64,000 bases of DNA. Origin: an uncultured Flavobacteriaceae bacterium (GTDB lineage: Bacteria; Bacteroidota; Bacteroidia; Flavobacteriales; Flavobacteriaceae). Position 1 is the stretch's first letter. Each line of letters starts with the position of its first letter. Made by a program: the position numbers and the translations under genes. The notes under the pieces were generated by a model. The model searched no databases, was not told the DNA's origin, and saw nothing but the letters and a program-made list of their open reading frames with translations. Below are positions 19,140 through 27,401 of this stretch, piece after piece. The DNA lies in the NCBI GenBank assembly GCA_947494205.1, contig CANLUH010000021.1:1-64000 (forward strand). The letters are read 5' to 3'.

Positions 19140-21188
19140 ATGAAAGACTTTATTAATACATTTTATAAAAATCATGCACTTATATATAAAGTGATACTTT
19201 TTATAACAACTACGTTTTTAATAGTTTACCTGTTTCCAAAAGGTGGAAGATTTAAATACGATTTTGAAAAAGGAAAACCTTGGCAGTCAGAAAATCTCTA
19301 TGCGCCATTCAATTTTGCTATTCAAAAAACGGCAGATGAAATAGAAATAGAGAAACAAGGTATAGAAGATAATGCAATAACTTATTTTAGTTTAGATTCA
19401 GAAATAAAGTCAAAAGTAAAATCAAAGTATAATAAACAATTTAATAGTGCTTTTTCTGATTCTATCTATAAAAAGGACTTTAAAACACTTAAGGACAAAG
19501 GTGCAAGTGTTATTAATGATTTGTATCGTTATGGTATTTTTGAAGAAAATACTTCCATACCAAAAAATAAAAATGTTACGATTCTAGATGATAGAGTAGA
19601 ACGTTACAAAACACAGTTTTCTAGTCTTTATAAAGTTGGAAATTTAAAGCCAAAAATTAAAAAAGAGCTAACAGATTCTAATTTAGAAACATATATAACA
19701 CCACTTACAGCTCTTATTTTTGATATCATAGAAACTAACTTAGAGTATAATAGTTCTTTAACTGAGCAAGATTTGGCAGAGGCATTAAGTAATGTATCTT
19801 ACACCAGAGGCAGTATAGAAAAAGAAACACTTATTATATCTAAGGGAGAGGTTGTAGAAGGTGATACTTATTTAATATTAAAATCATTAGAATCTGAGTT
19901 TGAATCTCAAGTTTGGAGTGAATCTAATTATAATTGGATTGTATTTGCATATACATTATTAGTTGCTTTAGCACTATTAATGTTATTGTTATTTTTAAGA
20001 AAATATAGAATTGAAGTTTTTAATAATAATACTAAAGTAACCTTTATTTTCTTTAATATTATTTTAATGGTATTACTAACCACTTTAGTAGTCAATTATA
20101 ATTCTAAATACATTTACATTGTTCCTATTGCTATATTGCCATTAGTCCTTAAAGCCTTTTTTGATGCTAGATTAGGATTATTTACTCACGTTATTACCGT
20201 ATTACTTTTAGGTTTTATAGTCCCTAATAGCTATGAGTATATGTTTTTGCAAGTTATTGCAGGTATAGTTACTATTTTAACGGTTTCAGAACTATATAAA
20301 CGCGCTAATTTGTTTATTTCGGTAGGTCAAATTACTTCTGTATATATTGTGGCATATTTTGCTTTTTTTGTTATACATGAAGGAAGTATTGAAACACTTA
20401 AATGGGAAACATTTGGGTTATTTGTGCTTTGTGGTTTAGCAACACTGTTCGTACAGCCACTTATTTATATTTATGAAAAAATCTTCGGATTAGTGTCTGA
20501 CGTTTCTCTATTAGAGTTATCGGATACTAATTCTAAATTATTAAAGCAATTGGCTAATGATGCTCCTGGGACTTTTCATCATTCTTTAAATGTTGCTAAT
20601 TTGGCTGAAGCGTGTGCCAATGAGATTCGAGCAAATGCTATGTTAGTGAGAGTAGGAGCTTTATACCATGACATTGGAAAAATGAAAAATCCAACTTATT
20701 TTACAGAAAATCAATCATCAGGTATAAACTCTCATGATGAATTGTCCTCTGTAGAAAGTGCTAAAATTATTATTGATCACGTCATAGATGGTATAGAAAT
20801 AGCTAAAAAGAATAATTTACCGGATCGTGTTATAGATTTTATTAGAACACATCATGGCACTAGTAGTGTGTATTATTTTTATATGAAAGAAAAAGCACTT
20901 AATGATGCTGTAGACATTAAGGACTTTTCTTATCCAGGGCCAAAACCGTTTAGTAAAGAAACTGCCATTTTAATGATGTGCGATAGTGTAGAGGCTGCAT
21001 CTAAGAGTTTAAAAGAACCAACATCATCTAAAATAGATAAATTCGTAGAAAATATACTAAATAAACAAATGGATAATGGACAATTCTTAAATGCTAATAT
21101 TACTTTTAAAGAAATTCAATCTATTAAAAAAGTGCTAAAGTACAAGCTTGCAAATATTTACCATTTAAGAATTGAATATCCAGAATAA
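19140..21188 (+). CDS. PgpH-type 7TM-HD phosphodiesterase
   Basis: Membrane HD-domain hydrolase of the 7TMR-HD family, probably degrading cyclic di-AMP as PgpH does. Residues about 20-35 form a first membrane segment. An extracellular 7TMR-HDED-like domain covers about 45-260, then seven hydrophobic segments occupy about 265-450. The cytoplasmic HD domain follows, with FHHSLNVANLAEACANEI and GALYHDIGKMKNP supplying metal ligands and THHGTSSVYYFY further on. The length of 682 fits. It ends just before the tRNA cluster. Confidence 0.92.
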   Translation: MKDFINTFYKNHALIYKVILFITTTFLIVYLFPKGGRFKYDFEKGKPWQSENLYAPFNFAIQKTADEIEIEKQGIEDNAITYFSLDSEIKSKVKSKYNKQFNSAFSDSIYKKDFKTLKDKGASVINDLYRYGIFEENTSIPKNKNVTILDDRVERYKTQFSSLYKVGNLKPKIKKELTDSNLETYITPLTALIFDIIETNLEYNSSLTEQDLAEALSNVSYTRGSIEKETLIISKGEVVEGDTYLILKSLESEFESQVWSESNYNWIVFAYTLLVALALLMLLLFLRKYRIEVFNNNTKVTFIFFNIILMVLLTTLVVNYNSKYIYIVPIAILPLVLKAFFDARLGLFTHVITVLLLGFIVPNSYEYMFLQVIAGIVTILTVSELYKRANLFISVGQITSVYIVAYFAFFVIHEGSIETLKWETFGLFVLCGLATLFVQPLIYIYEKIFGLVSDVSLLELSDTNSKLLKQLANDAPGTFHHSLNVANLAEACANEIRANAMLVRVGALYHDIGKMKNPTYFTENQSSGINSHDELSSVESAKIIIDHVIDGIEIAKKNNLPDRVIDFIRTHHGTSSVYYFYMKEKALNDAVDIKDFSYPGPKPFSKETAILMMCDSVEAASKSLKEPTSSKIDKFVENILNKQMDNGQFLNANITFKEIQSIKKVLKYKLANIYHLRIEYPE

Positions 21189-21282
21189 TTTTTTAAAAAA
21201 AGTAGAAAAAAATGTTGCGATATCCAAGATGTTGTTTTAAATTTGCACCCGCAATTAATTGCAAGTTCTTATAAATAAAAAC

Positions 21283-21370
21283 GGAGAGGTGCCTGAGTGG
21301 CCGAAAGGAGCGGTTTGCTAAATCGTCGTACCCCAAAAGGGTACCCAGGGTTCGAATCCCTGTCTCTCCG
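21283..21370 (+). tRNA. tRNA-Ser(GCT)
   Basis: Acceptor GGAGAGG pairs with TCTCTCC, with discriminator G. It has an anticodon loop with GCT, a long variable arm (GTACCCCaaaaGGGTAC) as expected for class II tRNA, and T-arm CAGGGTTCGAATCCCTG. No CCA is encoded. Confidence 0.97.
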
Positions 21371-21398
21371 CTAGTTTTTAGATTCATTAAATTTATTT

Positions 21399-21473
21399 CG
21401 GGGTGTAGCGTAGCCCGGTTATCGCGCCACGTTTGGGACGTGGAGGCCGCAGGTTCGAATCCTGCCACCCCGA
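21399..21473 (+). tRNA. tRNA-Pro(TGG)
   Basis: Acceptor CGGGGTG pairs with CACCCCG, with discriminator A. The anticodon arm is CCACG-TTTGGGA-CGTGG and the T-arm GCAGGTTCGAATCCTGC. It is 75 nt with no encoded CCA. Confidence 0.97.
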
Positions 21474-21490
21474 CTAATAAATCTAAAACT

Positions 21491-21564
21491 GGAGGCGTAG
21501 CTCAGCTGGATAGAGCATTGCCCTTCTAAGGCAACGGTCATAGGTTCGAATCCTATCGCCTTCA
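21491..21564 (+). tRNA. tRNA-Arg(TCT), integration target
   Basis: Acceptor GGAGGCG pairs with CGCCTTC, discriminator A. The anticodon arm is TTGCC-CTTCTAA-GGCAA and the T-arm ATAGGTTCGAATCCTAT. It is 74 nt. Its last 16 bases form most of the 17-bp att core, so integration leaves the tRNA intact. The terminator now following it is supplied by the element. Confidence 0.97.
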
Positions 21565-21565
21565 C
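21549..21565. other. attL core
   Basis: The 17-bp AATCCTATCGCCTTCAC overlaps the T-stem and acceptor 3' strand of tRNA-Arg(TCT). An identical copy is at 55693-55709 and sequence beyond both cores differs. Confidence 0.93.
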
Positions 21566-21566
21566 A

Positions 21567-21607
21567 CAAACCCTCGTAAACTTTAATGTTTACGGGGGTT
21601 TTGTTTT
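21567..21607 (+). terminator. Element-supplied terminator for the tRNA cluster
   Basis: Hairpin AAACCCTCGTAAAC-tttaat-GTTTACGGGGGTTTT runs into a T-rich tail (TTGTTTTTT) right after attL. It replaces the host terminator that integration moved to 55711-55743. Confidence 0.85.
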
Positions 21608-21609
21608 TT

Positions 21610-21637
21610 AGTTGCCACTATGGTTGCCATTTTATCG
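21610..21637. other. Left integrase arm-site candidate
   Basis: AGTTGCCACTATGGTTGCCA then TTTTATC, 45 bp inside attL. Two direct GTTGCCA boxes match a pair of the same order and orientation near the right end, the pattern expected of integrase arm-type sites. Confidence 0.6.
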
Positions 21638-21644
21638 ATTTCTA

Positions 21645-21671
21645 TTGGTAATAATAGTTTTATTATATTTG
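21645..21671 (+). promoter_or_regulatory. Putative promoter for the dprA-like/PRTase pair
   Basis: TTG at 21645-21647, a 16-bp spacer, and TATATTTG at 21664-21671, matching the Bacteroidota form TTG-N-TAnnTTTG. The predicted start would be near 21678, leaving a leader of about 47 nt before the ATG at 21725. Confidence 0.5.
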
Positions 21672-21724
21672 GTGAAACAATTAATATTTTAATAAATTCA
21701 AACAAAAATCATTGACTTTTCTAT

Positions 21725-22402
21725 ATGAGTATTGAAAATTTTAAGGATTATTACGAACATTTAACTGAGTTAGAAAAATTGAATTCTCCTAAAGAGCTTT
21801 TTGCTAATGGGAACTTTTCATTTTTAATTGAAGGCAGGCGTGTTTCTGTAGTTGGTTCTAGAGAAGTATCTAGAAATGGTGCGGCTAGAGCTGAATTAGT
21901 AACTAAATTTCTTGTTCAAAAAGATATTACTATTGTTAGTGGATTAGCAAAAGGGGTTGATACCATTGCTCACAATACTACTATTAAAAACGGAGGGCGT
22001 ACCATATCTGTTTTAGGAACGCCTCTAGATCAAGTTTATCCAAAAGAAAATAAAAACTTACTTGAAGAAATAAAAAAAAATCATTTGGCTATATCCCAAT
22101 TTCCTAAAGGTTATCCAGGAGGAAGGAAAAATTTTCCTATGAGGAACAGAACAATGGCTTTAATAAGTGATGCTACTATAATTATTGAAGCTTCAGAAAA
22201 AAGCGGAACTAAGCATCAAGGTTGGGAAGCTTTAAGACTAGGAAGAAGTTTATTTATATTAGAAAACATAGTGAACGATAAGTCAATGACATGGCCAAAA
22301 GAAATGATTAAATATGGCGCTCAAGTTTTAAATAGGGATAATTTTGAAGAAACAATTGATAATATTCCTTACTTAACTGAAAAACTAGAGTATGCTTTCT
22401 AA
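21725..22402 (+). CDS. DprA/SLOG-like protein of a two-gene module
   Basis: Rossmann-type DprA/Smf core of 225 residues without the extra N- and C-terminal domains of housekeeping DprA. Seen motifs are SVVGSREVSRNGAAR (41-55), VSGLAKGVDTIAHNTT (71-86), LGTPLDQVYPKENK (97-110) and FPMRNRTMALISDA. Family DprA binds ssDNA and loads RecA, but SLOG-fold relatives also sense or make nucleotides in defence systems. Its stop overlaps the start of a phosphoribosyltransferase gene by 11 bp. Placed at the phage end beside attL, it is a typical cargo position. A defence role is inference. Confidence 0.85.
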   Translation: MSIENFKDYYEHLTELEKLNSPKELFANGNFSFLIEGRRVSVVGSREVSRNGAARAELVTKFLVQKDITIVSGLAKGVDTIAHNTTIKNGGRTISVLGTPLDQVYPKENKNLLEEIKKNHLAISQFPKGYPGGRKNFPMRNRTMALISDATIIIEASEKSGTKHQGWEALRLGRSLFILENIVNDKSMTWPKEMIKYGAQVLNRDNFEETIDNIPYLTEKLEYAF

Positions 22403-23021
22403 ATTAGAGTTTGCTACAGCCTTAGTTTATTGTCCGCGTGGAATCTCTGAAAAAGCTAAACTATCAAAAACAGTTTGTGGGCACTTAAAAAATGGTAATG
22501 TTAAAGTTACTTCACAAGTTTGTGACTTAATGCTAAATCACAATTATCCACAATTAACAAACTTTATTAATGGTAATGTAGCAATAGTTCCAATGCCAAG
22601 AAGTGCGCCTTTAAGTATTGGTGCTCTATGGCCTTCTAAAATAATAGCAGATGAATTAGTTAATAAAGGATTAGGAGGAGCTGTATTTCCAATTTTAAAT
22701 AGAACTACTGCAGTGCCTAAATCTAGCTTACAAACAAGTGCGAAAGCTAGACCTACATGTAAAATTCATTTTGATAGTTTTACTGTAACCCCAACTATAA
22801 TTCCTTATGATACTATAGTTTTAGTGGATGATGTCCTAACATTAGGAAGAACATCAATGGCTGCAGCTCAAAAGATTAAAGATGCCTATCCTGATTATAA
22901 TGTCAAGGTTTTTACAATTATGAGAACTAGAGGGTTTGAAGATAATAATATTTTATTGAAACCAGAGAACGGTACAATGTATTATAATAATTCAAATGGG
23001 AAAGTTCAATTACCCGACTAA
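22392..23021 (+). CDS. ComF-like phosphoribosyltransferase of the DprA module
   Basis: Type I PRTase of 209 residues. The PRPP loop is TIVLVDDVLTLGRTSMAAA (141-159), and VPMPRSAPLSIGALWPSK (66-83) resembles the ComF substrate region. Cysteines at 14, 29 and 44 are too spread to call a zinc ribbon. It is translationally coupled to the upstream DprA-like gene. Both families have competence members, but here they travel as a pair without comEA or comEC, so I favour a phage-borne conflict module. A recalled DprA-PRTase defence type exists, but I could not check it. Confidence 0.85.
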   Translation: MLSKLEFATALVYCPRGISEKAKLSKTVCGHLKNGNVKVTSQVCDLMLNHNYPQLTNFINGNVAIVPMPRSAPLSIGALWPSKIIADELVNKGLGGAVFPILNRTTAVPKSSLQTSAKARPTCKIHFDSFTVTPTIIPYDTIVLVDDVLTLGRTSMAAAQKIKDAYPDYNVKVFTIMRTRGFEDNNILLKPENGTMYYNNSNGKVQLPD

Positions 23022-23184
23022 ACCTTAATTCATATTAAATGTTTTATTGAGCATTTAAGATACTAAATATCTTTTTTTAGTTATATATCGAATTAGTTTC
23101 TTAATTTTTAAGCAATTAAACATTTGTTTAAAACTTTTTTGTTTTTAAACATTATACATAAATATTCATTTGTATTTTTGTAAT

Positions 23185-24441
23185 GTGTTTGCATTGATTG
23201 ATTGTAACTCTTTTTACGCATCCTGTGAAAGAGTATTTAGACCTGACTTAAGAAATAAACCTGTCGTAGTATTATCTAATAACGATGGTTGTGTAATAGC
23301 GCGCTCAAACGAAGCTAAAGTTTTAGGTATACCAATGGGAGCTGTAGCCTACCAATATAAACAACTATTCGTTAAACATAATGTACATGTGTTTTCATGC
23401 AATTTTGCGCTTTACGGAGACATGAGTAATCGTGTAATGAATATTTTAAGCCATTATTCTCCAGATGTAGAAATATACTCTATAGACGAAGCTTTTTTAC
23501 AATTTAAAGGTTTCGAAAACTACGATTTAAACGCGTATGCCTTAGAAATGAGTAGAAAAGTAAATAAATGGACTGGTATACCCGTTTGTGTAGGTGTTGC
23601 TCCAACAAAAGCTCTTTCTAAAATAGCTAATAGAATTGCTAAGAAGTTTCCTGAGCGCACAAAAGGGGTTTATGTAATGGATACTGAAGAAAAACGAATA
23701 AAGGCCTTAAAATGGATTAAAATTGAAGATGTGTGGGGTATAGGTAGAAAGATTTCAGATAAATTAAAACTAAAAAAAATATACAACGCTTACCAGTTTA
23801 CCCAATTACCTCCAGAATGGGTAAAAAGCGAATTTTCTATAGTTGGGTTAAGACTACAAAGAGAATTAAAAGGAATACCAACTTTAGAACTAGACGAAGT
23901 AAAAACAAAAAAAGCAATTGCGACTACTAGAAGTTTTAAAAATAATTTAACCAATATTAACGATATTAAAGAGCGCATAAGTACTTATGCTGCATTAGGA
24001 GCAGAAAAGTTAAGAGGGCAAAGCACTTGTGCTAATGTTATACTTGTATTTATACAAACTAATAGACACAGACAGGACCAAAAACAACACTATCAAAAAA
24101 TAATTGTTAAATTGCCTTATCCAACGAATTCTAGTATAACAATAAGTAAATATGCAAAATTAGGTTTGCAGCGTATTTATAAAAAAGGTTATGCTTATAA
24201 AAAAGGAGGGGTAATTATGATGGGCCTGGTACCAGAAAACGAGCGTCAATTAAACATGTTTTGTGATGAAAACCCAAAACACTTAAACCTAATGAAAACT
24301 ATAGATCACTTAAATAATAAGTTGGGCCATAGAAATATTAGGCTTGCAAGTCAAGCAATGGGAAGAACGTGGAAAATGCGACAAGAAAAATTATCTCCAA
24401 GGTATACAACAGAAATTAATGATATAATACAAGTAAAGTAA
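23185..24441 (+). CDS. umuC: UmuC-type Y-family DNA polymerase
   Basis: Error-prone translesion polymerase, catalytic subunit of Pol V type. It starts [17 protein letters not shown], with further motifs [18 protein letters not shown] and [10 protein letters not shown] carrying catalytic acids. The C-terminal [16 protein letters not shown] matches the DUF4113 tail of UmuC. I prefer the GTG at 23185, which gives the usual [10 protein letters not shown] start; a TTG at 23170 would add five residues. No umuD precedes it; instead a SRAP gene follows with no gap. A TATTTTTG box lies 5 bp before the GTG, which would make a near-leaderless mRNA. Confidence 0.93.
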   Translation: MFALIDCNSFYASCERVFRPDLRNKPVVVLSNNDGCVIARSNEAKVLGIPMGAVAYQYKQLFVKHNVHVFSCNFALYGDMSNRVMNILSHYSPDVEIYSIDEAFLQFKGFENYDLNAYALEMSRKVNKWTGIPVCVGVAPTKALSKIANRIAKKFPERTKGVYVMDTEEKRIKALKWIKIEDVWGIGRKISDKLKLKKIYNAYQFTQLPPEWVKSEFSIVGLRLQRELKGIPTLELDEVKTKKAIATTRSFKNNLTNINDIKERISTYAALGAEKLRGQSTCANVILVFIQTNRHRQDQKQHYQKIIVKLPYPTNSSITISKYAKLGLQRIYKKGYAYKKGGVIMMGLVPENERQLNMFCDENPKHLNLMKTIDHLNNKLGHRNIRLASQAMGRTWKMRQEKLSPRYTTEINDIIQVK

Positions 24442-25218
24442 ATGTGTTTCCACGTATCTATTACCAAGCCAATTGAACAAATTGAGGACAGATTTGAAGC
24501 AAATTTTGAATGGGAAGAATTATATGAACCTTATTACCATTTCAACGGATTTGAAAGAAAGTATTTGTATATAATAACTCAAGAAAACAGAAATTTAATT
24601 CAACCTTCATATTGGGGTATATTACCAAATAACATAGATTTAAATTACAGAGAAAAATATTTAAGTGGAAGGAAGTACTTAAATGAAGAAACTAATTATT
24701 ATGTAAATGGTAAAAATACTTTAAATGCACAATCTAAAAACCTATACACAAGTAGGTTGTGGAGTCAATCTATATATAAAAACAGGTGTTTAATAATAGC
24801 AGACGGACATTTTGAACCACATACAAGTCCAGACTATAAATATAAGATACCTCACTATTTTAAGTATAAAAATCATGGTTTATTTGCCTTTGCAGGTATC
24901 TATAATAAACTAGATGAGGATTTATATACGGCTTCATTAATAACAAGAGAAGCTAACGGTTTTTATAAAAAAATACATAATAAAACTAACAAAGAAGGTT
25001 CATATAGAATGCCTTTAATATTGGATAAATCTGACGAAATAGATTGGTTATATCCAGAAACTTCAATAGATGATGTTAAAACATTACTGCATACACACAC
25101 GAAAGAAAAAATTATTGCTCACCCTGTTTCTAAGGATTTATTTTCTAGAAACATAGACTCAAATAAGCCTTACATTATAGACCCGTATACTTATGAGGGA
25201 TTTAATAAAAAAGAGTAG
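24442..25218 (+). CDS. SOS response-associated peptidase (SRAP/YedK/HMCES-like)
   Basis: Protein of 258 residues that begins Met-Cys; Cys2 is the residue that crosslinks abasic sites in ssDNA in this family. ADGHFEPH (near 128-135) stands where YedK has ADGFYEW, keeping the catalytic Glu, and IIAHPVSKDLFSR near the end carries the conserved His. Its ATG follows the umuC stop directly. Together the pair suggests phage-encoded lesion tolerance and abasic-site protection. Some substitutions around the active site make it a divergent member. Confidence 0.88.
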   Translation: MCFHVSITKPIEQIEDRFEANFEWEELYEPYYHFNGFERKYLYIITQENRNLIQPSYWGILPNNIDLNYREKYLSGRKYLNEETNYYVNGKNTLNAQSKNLYTSRLWSQSIYKNRCLIIADGHFEPHTSPDYKYKIPHYFKYKNHGLFAFAGIYNKLDEDLYTASLITREANGFYKKIHNKTNKEGSYRMPLILDKSDEIDWLYPETSIDDVKTLLHTHTKEKIIAHPVSKDLFSRNIDSNKPYIIDPYTYEGFNKKE

Positions 25219-25223
25219 TAAAA

Positions 25224-25367
25224 ATGGAATATCCTATAAAAGTATTAACTCAGAAAAGAAACCTTTTAAGCGAAATAAATGCAACAGAAAAGAATGCCGA
25301 TAGTAAGCTAAAAAGAGATAAAAAAATAATTGCACTTGACAAAGCCATAACAACACTAAAACAGTAG
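25224..25367 (+). CDS. Small hypothetical protein ending in ...LKQ*
   Basis: A 47-residue, Lys-rich helical ORF (MEYPIKVLTQKRNLLSEI...) starting 5 bp after the SRAP stop. Its last codons and stop, AAA ACA GTA G read as AAACAGTAG, form copy 1 of the ACAGTAG junction motif seen at 35.9-39.2 kb. Function is unknown. It may be coupled to the SRAP gene. Confidence 0.55.
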   Translation: MEYPIKVLTQKRNLLSEINATEKNADSKLKRDKKIIALDKAITTLKQ

Positions 25368-25369
25368 TT

Positions 25370-26143
25370 TTATCTTCTGATGATATTGAAATAACTTTTA
25401 TTTTCAATATTAAATGGTTTATCATCAACTTTATATATTTCCATTAATTTTTTTATTCCTATATTTTTAGAATTAAGTAGGTTCTCAAACCAATTAATTT
25501 CATTAACAGTAACTCTGTAAAGACTTACGTTCGTAAAATCACATTCTTCGAAATTTGTTCTGTATAAGTTCGCTGAACTAAAAACTGCACCAGTCAAATT
25601 TACTCTATTGAATGTAGCTTCTTGTAAATTAGTATGATAGAATTTTGTTTCTGTCATATCACTTCCTAAAAAGAAACTGTCTTCTAAATTAGCTCCTGAA
25701 AAATTCCATTTTTTCATATTACTGTAGGTAGAGAATGATTTGTCTGTAGCTAAATAACAATAACTTAAATCTAATTCTGTTGCGCCTAAATCTACAAGAC
25801 GCCTAATTAAACCACGAGTGCGAAACATTGCTTCTGCACTTACCCAAAACTTATAATCATTAATTTCTTCTTTATATCTTGATATTAATTCATTTCTTTT
25901 ATTTACTTCGGCATTTTCTTTTTCTTTTTTATTTCTTCGTTGTTCTACTATTGTTAGAATAATACCAAAAACGAATAAGTCAAATACAAGTCCATGAAAT
26001 TCGATGAGAATATCGTGCCACGAGAAATTTTTATCGAATAAATCAAAAATCACAACTACTCCTAATGCAATTATTGCTAATACAATAAATAATCCTATTT
26101 TTGATTCTGTAAATATCTTTTTGATGAGCTTGTTTTTAATAAA
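25370..26143 (-). CDS. Membrane-anchored pentapeptide-repeat protein
   Basis: Two N-terminal hydrophobic segments (IGLFIVLAIIALGVVVIFDLF and GLVFDLFVFGIILTIV), a short coiled region, then pentapeptide repeats with A(N/D)LxxxxF spacing (SGANLEDSFF, LQEATFNRVNL, AVFSSANLYRTNFEE). The usual start codons allow only a GTG at 26053, which would cut off the first membrane segment. The reading frame stays open to a TAA at 26144-26146, with only an ATT at 26143 as a possible start, so I extend to that. The stop abuts an ACAGTAG motif. A role in phage exclusion is possible but unproven. Confidence 0.7.
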   Translation of the reverse strand, partial: FIKNKLIKKIFTESKIGLFIVLAIIALGVVVIFDLFDKNFSWHDILIEFHGLVFDLFVFGIILTIVEQRRNKKEKENAEVNKRNELISRYKEEINDYKFWVSAEAMFRTRGLIRRLVDLGATELDLSYCYLATDKSFSTYSNMKKWNFSGANLEDSFFLGSDMTETKFYHTNLQEATFNRVNLTGAVFSSANLYRTNFEECDFTNVSLYRVTVNEINWFENLLNSKNIGIKKLMEIYKVDDKPFNIENKSYFNIIRR

Positions 26144-26359
26144 TTAGACTAACCTTATATTGTTAGTGTACATAATTGTTCAATTGTTACATTGGTTGGG
26201 GAAATTACACGCAACTTAAACGTAACCTATTACGTTTATATTCCATATATGTCTGTATATACTCAATAAGTTGAGTTTATTTTCTTTATATATTAAAAAT
26301 TATAAGTTTCTAAAAAAATAATTATTACATAATACATTTAATGTAAAAACTGTAGTTAT

Positions 26360-27244
26360 TCAACCCATCGACTTACAACCAACTTTCGTCTTCTTTTTCG
26401 TTTTCTCTTTTTTTCCTCTTCCTTTTCTTTTCGTCTTTCTTTTCTTTTTTTCTGAAGATTTCTTTCCTAAGTAAAATGAAAAATAAACAGCAAGTAGAGT
26501 TACTATAGCTGTAGAAAAACCAATAACTAAATTCTCATTTTTTTTAAGCCAATAACTAAACTTATTTCTAACCTTTACGTTAATTTCTTTATTAAAAGTT
26601 CGTATAGTATATGGTATTTTATTACCGTTAGAATCGAATACCGCATTTATTGTTAAGGTTAACATTTTATCACCTTTTACTTTAGGTTCAACAGTCCATG
26701 TCCACATAGTAAAGTCGTGACCAGTTATAGGTTGCCTTACAGGGTTTCCAGAAGTTACAGCAAAACTCTGTCCAGTTAATTGAGCTTCAAGTAAAGTGCT
26801 AGACTTTATTCTATGTTCCTCAATTATGTCTGTATATTTTTTCCCTAAAATAGAGTCTAAATGTTTATTTAGTGTTGGTTTATTGCGAATATTGGAATCT
26901 ATGTTCTTATTAAGCTTATATCTAGACAAATCATTAGAAACTAGTAATGTAATAGAGTGCTCTTCATTAAGAAATAGTTCTTTAGGATGATTAAAAACTA
27001 TATTTGAAAATATAAATTTATTATAAGGATTAGTTATTTTTTGCTTAGTAGCTTCAATAATAATAGAAGCTAATGATATATTATTATTATTATTATTATT
27101 ATTAGTGTTGTCATAATCAAAATATGGTAGATAACTAAAAATAACATTAAGAACTGTAAAAATTAAAACAAAATGAATTATTTGTAATAAATGTAAGTTT
27201 GTAGCTTTTCTTCTAAAATAAGATATTATTTTTTTTATTTTCAT
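26360..27244 (-). CDS. Hypothetical bitopic membrane protein with Asn run
   Basis: A 294-residue protein with an N-terminal membrane segment (LLQIIHFVLIFTVLNVIFSYL), an extracytoplasmic part with eight Asn in a row (ATT microsatellite, 27081-27105), and a beta-rich stretch (TMWTWTVEPKVKGDKMLTLTI). A second membrane segment (ENLVIGFSTAIVTLLAVYFSFYL) leads to a very basic tail of KKKRKTKRK type. A diverged junction motif AAAAACTGTAGTTAT lies directly beyond its stop. I do not recognise the family. It is expressed opposite to the lytic genes, as lysogenic cargo often is. Confidence 0.7.
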   Translation of the reverse strand: MKIKKIISYFRRKATNLHLLQIIHFVLIFTVLNVIFSYLPYFDYDNTNNNNNNNNISLASIIIEATKQKITNPYNKFIFSNIVFNHPKELFLNEEHSITLLVSNDLSRYKLNKNIDSNIRNKPTLNKHLDSILGKKYTDIIEEHRIKSSTLLEAQLTGQSFAVTSGNPVRQPITGHDFTMWTWTVEPKVKGDKMLTLTINAVFDSNGNKIPYTIRTFNKEINVKVRNKFSYWLKKNENLVIGFSTAIVTLLAVYFSFYLGKKSSEKKKRKTKRKGRGKKEKTKKKTKVGCKSMG

Positions 27245-27278
27245 TGTTATTTTGATTTTTCACATTGAAAGTAATTTA

Positions 27279-27383
27279 TTACGAACTTTTATTATTATAA
27301 GTCTTTAAAAAGTCTTTTAGTGCTGTAATGGTTTCTAAATCAAAATCTTTTTCAATTTTTGTGTCATTATTTATTATAATCAA
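27279..27383 (-). CDS. Possible 34-residue peptide or gene remnant
   Basis: An ORF from TTG (27383) to TAA (27279) reads MIIINNDTKIEKDFDLETI then TALKDFLKTYNNKSS. It sits in frame just after the stop of the zinc-ribbon gene, so it may be a small coupled gene or a severed C-terminus. CAACTTTCGTCTTC at its start recurs near 26384, at the end of the neighbouring gene, hinting at a local duplication. Confidence 0.3.
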   Translation of the reverse strand: MIIINNDTKIEKDFDLETITALKDFLKTYNNKSS

Positions 27384-27401
27384 CTTTCGTCTTCCTTTTC
27401 T

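Noticed and set aside
21193-21468. A 91-residue minus-strand ORF
   Set aside because: It lies antisense across tRNA-Ser and tRNA-Pro and its sequence is the usual spurious translation of tRNA complements.
23170-23184. TTG at 23170 as the umuC start
   Set aside because: It adds MYFCN before the conserved [11 protein letters not shown] start; the GTG at 23185 matches the family.
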